From Hoeflea marina (GTDB lineage Bacteria; Pseudomonadota; Alphaproteobacteria; Rhizobiales; Rhizobiaceae), in NCBI RefSeq assembly GCF_003182275.1, contig NZ_QGTR01000007.1, positions 62,001-126,000 on the forward strand: DNA of 64,000 nucleotides. Direction: 5' to 3'. A model generated the notes under the pieces. It was not told the DNA's origin. It made no database searches and saw only the letters and a list, made by a program, of their open reading frames with translations. Position numbers and translations under genes: made by a program. Positions within the stretch are counted from its first letter, which is position 1. Each line of letters starts with the position of its first letter. This document shows positions 25,024 through 35,900 of the stretch, one piece after another.

Positions 25024-26049
25024 TTGGCGCAAAAGGTAAAGCTCTCGACGATCGCCGAGGCACTGGGCCTGTCGACGGCGACCGTGTCGCTGGCATTGCG
25101 CGACAGTCCGCTGGTGGCGGATGCGACGCGCGACAGCATCAAGAGCAAGGCGATCGAGCTTGGCTATATCTACAACAGGCGCGCGGCGAGCCTGCGGACG
25201 TCGCGCTCCGGCATCATCGGCGTCGTGGTGCATGACATCATGAACCCGTTCTATGCCGAGATCCTGCGGGCGATCGAGACCGAGCTCGACCGCAACCGCC
25301 AGACCTTCATCCTGTCCAACCATTACGATTCCGTCGAGAAGCAGCGCAATTTCATCGAAACGCTGCTGCAACTGGGCGGCGACGGCGTCATCATGTCGCC
25401 CGCCATCGGCACTCCGGCCGCCGACATCCGCCTGGCCGAGGACAACGGCATGCCGGCCATCCTCATCGCCCGGTCCGTGCCCGGCATCGACGTGCCGACC
25501 TTCCGTGGCGACGACGCCTACGGCATCGCGCTTGCCACCAATCACCTGATCAGCTTCGGGCACAGCTGCATTGCGATGATCGGCGGCACCGACCAGACCT
25601 CGACCGGGCGCGACCGCTATCAGGGTTACGCCAACGCGCTGCAGAAGGCGGGGATCGACGTGGATCCGGCGTTGCGGATCCCCGGACCCCGCACCAAGCA
25701 GGGCGGCTTCGAGGCGGCGGTGAATTTTCTTGCCATGCCGCAAAAGCCGACAGCCGCGGTGTGCTGGAACGACCTCGTCGCCATCGGCCTGATGAATGGC
25801 ATCGCTCGAGCCGGCCTGGTGCCGGGAAGGGATATTTCCGTGACCGGCTATGACGATCTCGAGGAAGCGGCCATCGCCACGCCGGCGCTGACCACCGTGT
25901 GGAACGGACAGTCGGAAGTGGGCCGGCTGGCCGCCCGGGCGCTGCTCGACAAGCTCAACGGCTCCACCGAGGCTGACGGGCTGCACCTGATCAAGCCGGA
26001 AATGCGAATCCGGCAATCGACAATGCCAATGAAAAGGGACCAAGCATGA
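25024..26049 (+). CDS. LacI family transcriptional regulator
   Basis: This 341-residue LacI/GalR protein has the helix-turn-helix at its N-terminus (KLSTIAEALGLSTATVSLALRDS), the hinge RRAASLRTSRSGIIGVVVHDIMNPFY, and the sugar-binding-like domain with WNDLVAIGLMNG and DISVTGYDDLEEA. TTG at 25024 is preferred because AAGGGGA lies just upstream and it places the helix-turn-helix at the normal distance from the N-terminus; an ATG 13 codons earlier is the alternative. It overlaps the 2-hydroxyacid dehydrogenase start by four bases and probably regulates this small operon. Confidence 0.87.
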   Translation: MAQKVKLSTIAEALGLSTATVSLALRDSPLVADATRDSIKSKAIELGYIYNRRAASLRTSRSGIIGVVVHDIMNPFYAEILRAIETELDRNRQTFILSNHYDSVEKQRNFIETLLQLGGDGVIMSPAIGTPAADIRLAEDNGMPAILIARSVPGIDVPTFRGDDAYGIALATNHLISFGHSCIAMIGGTDQTSTGRDRYQGYANALQKAGIDVDPALRIPGPRTKQGGFEAAVNFLAMPQKPTAAVCWNDLVAIGLMNGIARAGLVPGRDISVTGYDDLEEAAIATPALTTVWNGQSEVGRLAARALLDKLNGSTEADGLHLIKPEMRIRQSTMPMKRDQA

Positions 26050-27029
26050 CCGAAACGCGCCCAGTGATCCTGCTGCCGGGAAACATCAACCCGCATGTGC
26101 GCGCCCGTGTGGAGGCCGAGTTCGACAGCGTGTCGATCAGCGCCGCCGACCCGGCGCTTGTCAGCGAGGCCGATGCTGCGCGCGTGCAGGGGATCGCGGC
26201 GATGACCGGCATTTCCGCCGCCTTCATCGACCGCTTTCCCAATCTCGGAATCATCGCCAATTTCGGGGTGGGCTATGACGCGGTTGACGCCAAGCATGCG
26301 GCCACGCGCGGCATCGTGGTCACCAACACGCCGGATGTGCTGTCCGACGAGGTGGCCGACACGACTCTTGGCCTGATCCTCAACACGCTTCGCGAACTTC
26401 CGCGGGCCGAGGCCTATCTCCGCGCAGGCCGCTGGACCGCCGAGGGCCCCTATCCGTTGACGCGTCTGACCCTGCGCGGCCGCACGGCCGGCATCTACGG
26501 GCTTGGACGCATCGGCATGGCCATCGCCGAACGCCTTGCCGCGTTCGGGCTCCCGATCCACTATCACACCCGCAACCGCCGTACCGATGTCGATTGGCCC
26601 TGGCACGACACGCTGTCCGGGCTCGCCGGCGCCGTCGATCTGCTGGTCGTTGTCGTTCCCGGCGGTGCGGCGACCGAGAACGCGGTCTCGACCGAAGTGC
26701 TCAAGGCGCTCGGCCCGGATGGCGTGCTCATCAGCGTCGGCCGCGGCTCCACCGTGGACGAGCCGGCGCTGATCGCCGCGCTGTCATCAGGCACGATTGC
26801 GGCGGCCGGCATGGACGTGTTTGCCAGGGAGCCGCATGTCCCGCAGGCCCTGCTCGACATGCCCAATGTCTGCCTGCTGCCACATGTGGCGTCCGCGTCG
26901 GTTGCGACGCGCAAGGCCATGGCCGATCTGGTGGTCGACAACCTGAGCGCCTGGTTTGCCGGCAAGCCGGCACTGACATCGGTTCCCGAGACCGTGCAGC
27001 ACAATTCGGCCGCCGACCGGAGTTCCTGA
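26046..27029 (+). CDS. D-isomer-specific 2-hydroxyacid dehydrogenase (hydroxypyruvate/glyoxylate reductase type)
   Basis: This 327-residue NAD(P)-dependent reductase interconverts 2-keto acids and D-2-hydroxy acids. It has the nucleotide motif YGLGRIGMAIA near 158, and the catalytic triad typical of the family: Arg in SVGRGSTVDE, Glu in AREPHVP, and His in LLPHVASAS. The NFGVGYDAVD block near residue 75 fits the glyoxylate/hydroxypyruvate reductase group. Translation is coupled to the LacI gene by a four-base overlap, suggesting LacI responds to a related sugar acid. Confidence 0.9.
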   Translation: MTETRPVILLPGNINPHVRARVEAEFDSVSISAADPALVSEADAARVQGIAAMTGISAAFIDRFPNLGIIANFGVGYDAVDAKHAATRGIVVTNTPDVLSDEVADTTLGLILNTLRELPRAEAYLRAGRWTAEGPYPLTRLTLRGRTAGIYGLGRIGMAIAERLAAFGLPIHYHTRNRRTDVDWPWHDTLSGLAGAVDLLVVVVPGGAATENAVSTEVLKALGPDGVLISVGRGSTVDEPALIAALSSGTIAAAGMDVFAREPHVPQALLDMPNVCLLPHVASASVATRKAMADLVVDNLSAWFAGKPALTSVPETVQHNSAADRSS

Positions 27030-27132
27030 GGCGCGTTTGACGGTCGACGGCCGATCGTTCACCGACCGTTAACCCTATCGAAACGGCTTGGGGCCAGACT
27101 TTCCGTCATCGATTCACCGGCGAGGTCTCTTC

Positions 27133-27555
27133 ATGCGCGGAATCATCCTTACGGCGCTGATGTCATCGGGCCTGCTTGCCGGAGCGGTCTGGCTCGCACC
27201 CGAGGGCAGGGATGTCGACGGAGACCTGATTGTCGGCTCGATCGGCAGGGCCGCTGACGCCGCCGCAGGCGTCGAGATGATGATGGCGTCGAATGCCGAA
27301 AGCGGCGAGATCTGCCTGCTCGAGCGCGCGCACGATGCCTCGTCGCCGCTCGATCTTCTCAGCCCGGGCAGCGACTGCGATGCCGTATGGCCCGGTTTGG
27401 GCGGAGCCCAGCGCTGGCGCCTGACTGCCGGCGGCGGAATTGATCTCATCGAGCGGAACGGTCGGCCGGTTCTGACGCTCGCGCGTCCGGACGGCGCAGC
27501 GTTTCGCGGCACTGGCTCGGGCCAGTCGGTGGTCACGCTGACGATCCTCGAATAG
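27133..27555 (+). CDS. probable AprI/Inh-type protease inhibitor, exported
   Basis: This 140-residue protein starts with a signal-like helix (MRGIILTALMSSGLLAGAVWLAP). The mature part has the layout of the Inh/Omp19 inhibitor barrel: a first cysteine in GEICLLER, a second in GSDCDAVWP, then WRLTAGGGIDLIERNGRPVLTLARPDG and a final glycine-rich strand. Such proteins block metallo- or cysteine proteases in the periplasm. The family call rests on pattern only and the sequence is divergent. An in-frame start 15 codons upstream would break the signal peptide. Confidence 0.6.
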   Translation: MRGIILTALMSSGLLAGAVWLAPEGRDVDGDLIVGSIGRAADAAAGVEMMMASNAESGEICLLERAHDASSPLDLLSPGSDCDAVWPGLGGAQRWRLTAGGGIDLIERNGRPVLTLARPDGAAFRGTGSGQSVVTLTILE

Positions 27556-27576
27556 GATTGCTGCCGCTCCTCGGCG

Positions 27577-28344
27577 CTACTCGGCTGCCACCCGGCCAAG
27601 CCCGGAATGGCGTGCGCGCACCGCGTCGCCGAAGGCCGCGAAGATCCGGTCCGAGATGGCATCGCTTCCGACCCAGTATTCCGGGTGCCATTGGACGCCC
27701 AGCGCAAAGCCCGGAGCGTCGATGACGCTGACGGCTTCGACGGTTCCGTCCTCGGCGGCCGCTTCCACGGCCAGGCGAGGAGCCAGCCGGGAGATGGCCT
27801 GCCGGTGCAGGGAGTTCACCTTCACCTCGCCGGCGCCCACGATTCCCGCCAGGCAGCTGCCTTCGCGCACATGGATGGCATGACGGATGGCAAAGGCCTC
27901 GTCCCGGTCCTGGGTGTCGGGCTTGCGGTGGTCGATCCGGCCGGGAAGCTCCTGGATCTCGGTGGCGAGCGATCCGCCGAGCGCGACGTTGAGTTCCTGG
28001 ATGCCGCGGCAGATGGCAAGCAGCGGTATTCCGCGCTCGATGGCGCGCCGGATCAACTGCATGCTGGTGTGGTCGCGCAAGCGGTCGAAGGGGCCGTGCC
28101 CCTCGGTCTCGGCTTCGCCATAAAGCGCCGGATGGACATTGGTGCGCGAACCGGAGATGAGCACGCCATCGACACGGTCGAGCACCATGTCGACGTCGCC
28201 CGCGTCGCCGAGGGCGGGAAGAATGAGCGGCAGCACACCCGAACCGCGCACCGCCGCCTGGACATACTGGTCGGGAGCGGCATGCCAGGTGTAGCCTTCG
28301 AAGACGCGAATGTCCGCCGGAATGGCAACAAGTCCACCGCTCAT
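27577..28344 (-). CDS. class I glutamine amidotransferase-like gamma-glutamyl hydrolase (PuuD family)
   Basis: This 255-residue protein has the peptidase C26 signature of PuuD: VLISGSRTNVHPALYG, the nucleophile cysteine in LLAICRGIQELNVALGGSL near residue 113, and the catalytic histidine-glutamate in GVQWHPEYW. PuuD hydrolyses gamma-glutamyl-GABA in putrescine breakdown; no other puu genes are near, so the gamma-glutamyl substrate is open. The ATG at 28342-28344 is the family start. It is divergent from the Tat-exported TRAP binding-protein gene and may share a control region with it. Confidence 0.87.
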   Translation of the reverse strand: MSGGLVAIPADIRVFEGYTWHAAPDQYVQAAVRGSGVLPLILPALGDAGDVDMVLDRVDGVLISGSRTNVHPALYGEAETEGHGPFDRLRDHTSMQLIRRAIERGIPLLAICRGIQELNVALGGSLATEIQELPGRIDHRKPDTQDRDEAFAIRHAIHVREGSCLAGIVGAGEVKVNSLHRQAISRLAPRLAVEAAAEDGTVEAVSVIDAPGFALGVQWHPEYWVGSDAISDRIFAAFGDAVRARHSGLGRVAAE

Positions 28345-29790
<1,446 letters not shown>

Positions 29791-29813
29791 GCCTCCCGCA
29801 TCCGAGGATCCTG

Positions 29814-29846
29814 AACCCGGGGATGGCAGCATCCCCGGGTTTTTTG
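29814..29846 (+). terminator. rho-independent terminator of the TakP-like gene
   Basis: AACCCGGGGATG pairs exactly with CATCCCCGGGTT around GCAG, followed directly by TTTT. It lies 24 bases after the stop codon. Confidence 0.92.
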
Positions 29847-30118
29847 TATCCGGAGCCGGCGGTAGGCCGAAGGCGGATGGAAAGGGAGGCGGCCCCCGGC
29901 TCTCGCACGGTGCGGACAGCGTCGGCGGACGCTTGGACGAACGGCTGGCGCCCGGCCCGGCCAAGGCCGGTCATCAATGTGAGGATGGTCCGGCCAGGGG
30001 CCGCCGACCGGTCTTCGTCGGTTGCGTCCGATGGCTGGCCCGCAGGTTGCGCCGATCTCTCGCTGCCCGGCAGGGTCCGCAAACGGGATTCCCGGGCCCT
30101 GCCGTTCGGTGCGGCGGA
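29847..30118. other. 272 bases without a recognised gene
   Basis: The gap lies between the terminator and the end of the convergent large permease gene. Open frames here have no family likeness, and I see no promoter or repeat that stands out. Confidence 0.5.
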
Positions 30119-31915
30119 TCAGTTGATCTTGGGTGGCTGCCCCAGATCCATGCCGGAGGCCGGTGCCGGATCCGTGGGCTTGGCCGGTTCGGCGCCAGGC
30201 AGTCCGAGACCCGGAAGCGTCAAGCCGGGCAGCCCGTTTCCGCCGTTGCCGCCCAGCGGCGGCAGCGCCATGCCGGGCAGGCCGCCATCGAGCGCATTGC
30301 CGTTGAAGCCGGGCACCTCGATCTTCATGTCGGGATCCCGCGCCACATGTTCGTCCTTGTAATGGGTGACAAGCTGCGGAAAGGCGATGACGATCATGAT
30401 GACGATGAACTGGATGATGATGTAGGGCAGCGCCCCCTTGTAGATCTCGGTCGTCTTGACGCCCGGCAGCATCCGCCCTGACGGCCCGTCCTTCCAGGCG
30501 GCGGTCGGCGCAATCGAGCGAAGATAGAACAGCGCGAAACCGAACGGCGGCGTCAGGAACGAGGTCTGCAGGTTGATGCCGATGATAATGCCGAACCAGA
30601 TGAGATCGATGCCGAGCTTGTCCGCCACCGGCGCCAGCAGCGGCACCATGATGAAGGCGATCTCGAAGAAATCGAGAAAGCAGCCGAGCACGAAGATCAG
30701 GATGGTGACCACGATGAGGAAGCCGGTGGCTCCGCCGGGCAGGCCGAGCAGCAGTTCCTCGATCCAGATGTTGCCGTTGACGCCATAGAAGGTCAGGCCA
30801 AAGACGCGGGCGCCGATCAGGATGAACATCACGAATGCCGACAGCCGGGTCGTCGAATCAAGAGCCTGCTTGAGCGTGGTCACGCTCATGCGGCGCTTGA
30901 TGACAGCAAGCACCAGCGCGCCGGTGGCGCCCATGGCGCCGCCCTCGGTGGGCGTGGCGATCCCCAGGAAGATGGTGCCGAGCACCAGGAAGATCAGCGC
31001 CAGCGGCGGGATCAGCACGATGACGACCTGCTCGGCCAGACGCGACATCAGTCCGAGCTGGAAGCGGCGGTTGACCATCGAGGCGGCGAGCGCAAGCCCA
31101 GCGGCGCTGGTGGCCGACCAGACGAACCGGGTCTCGTAGCGCAGACCGTCAAAGATGAAGTGGTAGGCGATGAAATGCACGGCAATGGAAATCGCCAGGA
31201 TGGCAATCAGCGAGGTGACGCCACGACCGAGCGTGCGGGCTTCGATGGGCAGCGCGGGCGCCCAGTGTGGTTTGATCAGGGTGACGGCGAAGATGTAGAG
31301 ACAGTAGCTGGTGACGATGATCAGCGCCGGATAGAGCGCGCCGATATACATGTCGCCGACCGAACGGCCCAACTGGTCCGCCATGACGATGAGGACCAGG
31401 GACGGAGGCACGATCTGCGCCAGCGTGCCGGCGGCGGTGATCGTGCCCGTCGCCAGGGACCGGTTGTAGCCGTAGCGCATCATGATCGGGAGCGAGATCA
31501 GGCCCATGGCAATCACCGACGCGGCGACGACCCCGGTGGTCGCCGCCAGCAGCGCGCCGACCAGAATGACCGCATAGGCGAGGCCGCCGCGAATGGGGCC
31601 GAAGAGCTGGCCGATCGTCTCGAGCAGATCCTCGGCCATGCCGGAACGCTCGAGGATGAGCCCCATGAAGGTGAAGAACGGAATCGCCAGCAATGTGTCG
31701 TTGTACATGATGCCGTAGATGCGCTCGGGATGCGCCTGCAACAGCGGCCAGAACAGGCGGATCTCGGGGGAGATGCTCGACATCTCGACGCCGATGACGA
31801 AGAAGATCAGTCCGCCGGCGGCCAGCGTGAAGGCGACCGGATAGCCGATCATCAGCATCGCCATCACGGAAACGAACATGATCGGAGCGAGATTGTGCGC
31901 GATGATGTCGATCAT
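30119..31915 (-). CDS. TRAP transporter large permease subunit (DctM type) with a glycine/proline tail
   Basis: This 598-residue membrane protein is the transport subunit of the second TRAP system. Family blocks are seen: MIGYPVAFTLAAGG, LLAIPFFTFMGLILERSG, TGVVAASVIAMG, TAAGTLAQIVPPSLVLIV, GIATPTEGGAMGATGAL and INLQTSFLTPPFGFALFYL. It is far longer than a standard DctM (about 430) because of an internal extension at about 200-290 and a soluble tail of about 80 residues. The tail repeats LPG units (GGLPGM, GNGLPGL, LPGLGLPG). The start overlaps the small subunit stop by four bases. The TakP-type binding protein next door is its likely partner. Confidence 0.9.
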   Translation of the reverse strand: MIDIIAHNLAPIMFVSVMAMLMIGYPVAFTLAAGGLIFFVIGVEMSSISPEIRLFWPLLQAHPERIYGIMYNDTLLAIPFFTFMGLILERSGMAEDLLETIGQLFGPIRGGLAYAVILVGALLAATTGVVAASVIAMGLISLPIMMRYGYNRSLATGTITAAGTLAQIVPPSLVLIVMADQLGRSVGDMYIGALYPALIIVTSYCLYIFAVTLIKPHWAPALPIEARTLGRGVTSLIAILAISIAVHFIAYHFIFDGLRYETRFVWSATSAAGLALAASMVNRRFQLGLMSRLAEQVVIVLIPPLALIFLVLGTIFLGIATPTEGGAMGATGALVLAVIKRRMSVTTLKQALDSTTRLSAFVMFILIGARVFGLTFYGVNGNIWIEELLLGLPGGATGFLIVVTILIFVLGCFLDFFEIAFIMVPLLAPVADKLGIDLIWFGIIIGINLQTSFLTPPFGFALFYLRSIAPTAAWKDGPSGRMLPGVKTTEIYKGALPYIIIQFIVIMIVIAFPQLVTHYKDEHVARDPDMKIEVPGFNGNALDGGLPGMALPPLGGNGGNGLPGLTLPGLGLPGAEPAKPTDPAPASGMDLGQPPKIN

Positions 31916-32496
31916 TTGCCCTGCTCCCTGGGCATGCCGGCCAGCATTTCCTCGACCGATGGAGGGTTGATGTGGGTTTCCATCGGATCATCGATCCTGC
32001 CGATGATCACGGCCCATCGCTTGATGATCTCCGAAAAGCCCTGCAGCGTCAGCAGCGTGAAGCCGATGAGCACCATGATCTTGGCGGGCCAGAGAATGAG
32101 GCCGCCGGCATTGGCGGATATCTCGCCGGAGTTCATCGACTTGAGCACCCAGGGAACAGCCAGGTAGGTGATAAGAAAGGTGAAGGGCAGCAGGAACACG
32201 ATGTGGCAGATCAGGTCGACCCAGTCCCGCGTCCGCTTGGTCAGCATGTTGGAGATGAAGTCGATTCGGACATGCTCGTTCTTCTGCAGCGTGTAGGCGG
32301 CAGCCAGCAGGAAGACGGTGCCGTAGAGGTACCATTGCACTTCCAGCCAGGCATTGGATGATATGTCGAAGGTCTTGCGGATGACCGCATTGCCGGCGCT
32401 GATGAGAACGGAGGCCAGGATCAGCCACGAAACGCTCTTGCCGATGACCTCGTTGATGCGGTCGACAAACCGGCTCAGTGCCAGCAGAATATCCAT
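31912..32496 (-). CDS. TRAP transporter small permease subunit (DctQ type)
   Basis: This 194-residue protein has four membrane helices and the family pattern NAVIRKTFDISSNAWLEVQWYLYGTVFLLAAAYTLQKNEHVRIDF. A soluble C-terminal tail (DPMETHINPPSVEEMLAGMPREQGK) is longer than in most DctQ proteins. GGGAGGA precedes the ATG at ideal spacing. It is the first gene of a two-gene operon with the large subunit, translated through a four-base overlap. The promoter must lie in the 466-base gap upstream. Confidence 0.9.
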   Translation of the reverse strand: MDILLALSRFVDRINEVIGKSVSWLILASVLISAGNAVIRKTFDISSNAWLEVQWYLYGTVFLLAAAYTLQKNEHVRIDFISNMLTKRTRDWVDLICHIVFLLPFTFLITYLAVPWVLKSMNSGEISANAGGLILWPAKIMVLIGFTLLTLQGFSEIIKRWAVIIGRIDDPMETHINPPSVEEMLAGMPREQGK

Positions 32497-32962
32497 TCGT
32501 TCCTCCCGCACAGGCCACCCCTGGAAAGGGCCTGATAAAGCTTCGACAGCCCCGCCGCTGTTGCGGTCGGTTTTGAGTTCCCTCGATTCCCCTAGCAGGA
32601 AAAGGCTCTGCTGTGCAACGACTGGTGCACTTTTCTGACCAGTGAGGATGGCATCCCGATACGCCCGGGAAGGTGGCGTTCCGTGGCTTATAATGCCGGC
32701 ATCGCAAGCCCGTGCGGCTTTCGCCATGGCCCTCCCGATTGTGACGGACAATGAAGCGGGCACGGGGGCGGTCGCCGAACGAAAGAATATTGCGCCACGC
32801 GCCTGGTTGCGGACGAAGCCTTGCAAAGCCCGGCAATGACAGCGAAATCGATTGACCGGTCGTCGTTCCGGTTCAAGTATCTGTCCGGAGGAAGCGCCTG
32901 CCGCGCTTGCGGCCGGCCGGCCATGCCGAACTGGCGCCATCGGCAGGCAATGGAGGATGAAG
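32497..32962. other. 466-base divergent gap upstream of the TRAP permease and indolepyruvate oxidoreductase genes
   Basis: The only clear structure is GTGCA and TGCAC as 5-bp arms around eight bases at 32613-32630, about 120 bases upstream of the small permease start, a possible operator. I found no sigma-54 consensus: a GTGCAC/TTGC pair here has the wrong spacing. Short open frames in the gap show no family likeness. Confidence 0.4.
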
Positions 32963-35900
32963 ATGACCGTGCATGATGTGTCGCTGGATGACAAGTTTGA
33001 CCTGAACAGGGAGCGGATCTTTGTCACCGGATCGCAGGCGGTCGTCCGAATGCTGCTGATGCAGCACGAGCGGGACCGGCGCGCCGGACTGAATACGGCA
33101 GGCTTCATCTCGGGTTACCGCGGCTCGCCGCTGGGCGGCCTGGACCAGCAGATCGAGCGTGCAAGGCGGCAGCTGGCGCCGCGCAACATCGTCTTCCAGC
33201 CGGGCCTCAACGAGGAACTGGCGGCGACCGCCTGCTGGGGATCGCAACAGACCGGGCTCGACGGAAAAGGCAAGTTCGACGGCGTGTTCGCGCTCTGGTA
33301 CGGCAAGGGGCCGGGCGTCGACAGGGCGGGAGACGTATTCCGGCATGCCAATCTGGCCGGGTCGGCCACCCATGGCGGTGTGCTGGCGCTGATGGGCGAC
33401 GACCACACCGCCGAATCCTCCACCAACGCGCATCAGACCGAGTTCAACTTCATCGACACGATGATTCCGGTTCTCAATCCGGCCGGCGTGCAGGAGATCA
33501 TTGACTACGGGCTCTACGGCTTCGCCCTGTCGCGCTTCGCCGGCACGTGGGCCGCCCTCAAATGCGTCAAGGACAATGTCGAGTCCACCGCCTCGGTCGA
33601 TGCGGCGCTCGAACGGCTGTCGGTTGTCATCCCCGAGTTCGCCATGCCGCCGGGCGGTCTCAACAGCCGCCATGGGGAGCTCGATTTCCTCGGGCAGGAG
33701 GCGCGCCTGCACGAATACAAGCGCGGCGCCGCCAGCGCGTTCATTCGCGCCAACGGGCTCAACCGCATCATCTATTCCGGTGGCGCCAACGCCAGGATCG
33801 GCATCCTGACCGTCGGCAAGAACTATCTCGACGTGCGCCAGGCGCTGGACGATCTCGGCATCGACGAACGGCGCGCCAACGAACTGGGCATCCGCCTGTT
33901 CAAGGTCGCCTGCCCCTGGCCCTTCGACCGGGAGGACATGCAGCCCTTCGTCGAGGGGCTCGACATGGTGATCGTGGTGGAGGAAAAGCGGTCGTTGCTC
34001 GAGAGCCAGTTGCGCGAAGCGCTCTACGGCACGGCCAACCAGCCAGTGGTGGTGGGCAAGCGGGACGAGCGCGGCGACTGGCTGTTCCCGGCCAAGGGGG
34101 CGCTGGACCCGAATGACATCGCGGTTGCCATCGGCGAGCGTATCCTGCGCGTGGTCGGCCATGTCGAGGACATCGACGCCAAGGTGAAGCGGATCCGGCA
34201 GTTCCAGTCCATGCTGGGCGAGATGACCGACGTGGCCTCGCGCACACCCTATTTCTGCTCCGGCTGCCCGCACAACTCATCGACCAAGGTGCCCGAAGGG
34301 TCCATCGCCGCCGCCGGGATCGGTTGCCATTTCATGTCGCTGTGGATGGACCGCGACACTGTCGGCTTCACCCAGATGGGCGGCGAGGGCGCGCAATGGG
34401 TGGGCCAGGCGCCGTTCAGCGAGCGAACCCACATTTTCCAGAACCTTGGCGACGGAACCTACAATCACTCAGGTGTGCTGGCGCTTCGCTTCGCCGTGGC
34501 CTCGGGCGTCAACATCACCTACAAGATCCTGTACAACGATGCCGTCGCCATGACCGGAGGCCAGACCCATGAGGGAGGGCTGAGCGTCGACGCGATCGCC
34601 CGTCAGGTGCGGGCGGAGGGCGTGGAGCGGGTTGCCCTGGTGTCCGACGACCCTTCACGCTACGGGACGGCTATGAACTGGCCGTCCGGCATGACGATCA
34701 GTCACCGCGCCGACATGGATGAAGTCCAGCGCGAACTGCGAGACATTCCCGGCACCACCGTGCTGATCTACGACCAGACCTGTGCCGCGGAAAAGCGCCG
34801 CCGCCGCAAGCGGGGCAACTATCCCGATCCCGACCGGCGCGTCATCATCAACGAGCTTGTCTGCGAAGGCTGTGGCGATTGCGGCGTGAAGTCCAATTGT
34901 GTTTCGGTGCAGCCGGTGGAGACAGAATTCGGGCGCAAGCGTCGCATCGACCAATCCAGCTGCAACAAGGATTTCTCCTGCCTCGACGGATTCTGCCCCT
35001 CCTTCGTCACCGTTCACGGCGGACGCATCCGCAGGGCCGACACCAGTGCGGCGCGCGGCGCGGTCGATCCGCTCGAGGGCGTGCCGGAGGCGCCCCTGCT
35101 GCCGCTCGACGCCGGGTGGGCGGCGATCATCGACGGGATCGGCGGCACCGGAGTGGTGACCATCGGTGCGATTCTCGGCATGGCCGCGCATCTGGACGGC
35201 AAGGGCTGCGGCATGATCGACATGGCAGGGCTTGCACAGAAGGGCGGCGCCGTCTTCAGCCATGTCCGCATCGCAGCGTCACCCGCCGACATCACCGCCA
35301 TCCGGATCAGTGCCGGAAAGGCGGACCTGGTGCTCGGTTGCGATCTCGTGGTCTCCGGGTCACGCAAGGTGCTGGCGGCCGTGAGGGAGGGCGAGACCCG
35401 GGTGCTCGTCAACACCAATGAAGTCATGCCCGGCGAATTCACCCGCAACGCCGATTTCTCGCTGCCGACCGAACGCATAAAGCGGGCGATCGTCGCCGCG
35501 GCCGGACCGGCGCAGTCGACCTTCTTCGACGCAAGCCTGGCGGCCACCCGGCTTTTTGGCAACGCACTGGCGGCCAACATGCTGATGCTCGGCATGGCGT
35601 GCCAGAAGGGTGCGCTTCCCTTATCGTCCGGGTCGATCGAGGCGGCAGTCCGCCTCAATGGCCAGGCCGTCGAGATGAACATCGAAGCCTTTCGCTGGGG
35701 GCGCAGCGCGGCGCATGATCCGGAGGCGGTTCTTGCGCGAATCGGAGCAAGGGCGACCGAAGGGGAGCCGGCGCCGGAACCGGTGGCGGACCTCATCGAC
35801 AAGCGGGCGAGCTTTCTTGCCTCCTATCAGAACGCTCGATACGCTCTGCGTTATCGGGCCCTGCTGGAGCCCGTGGTTGCGGCCGAAATCCGGCTGACCG

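Noticed and set aside
32590-32640. A sigma-54-like GTGCAC to TTGC pair upstream of the TRAP small permease gene
   Set aside because: The spacing is one base too long and the invariant GG of the -24 box is missing; the pattern is explained by an inverted repeat.
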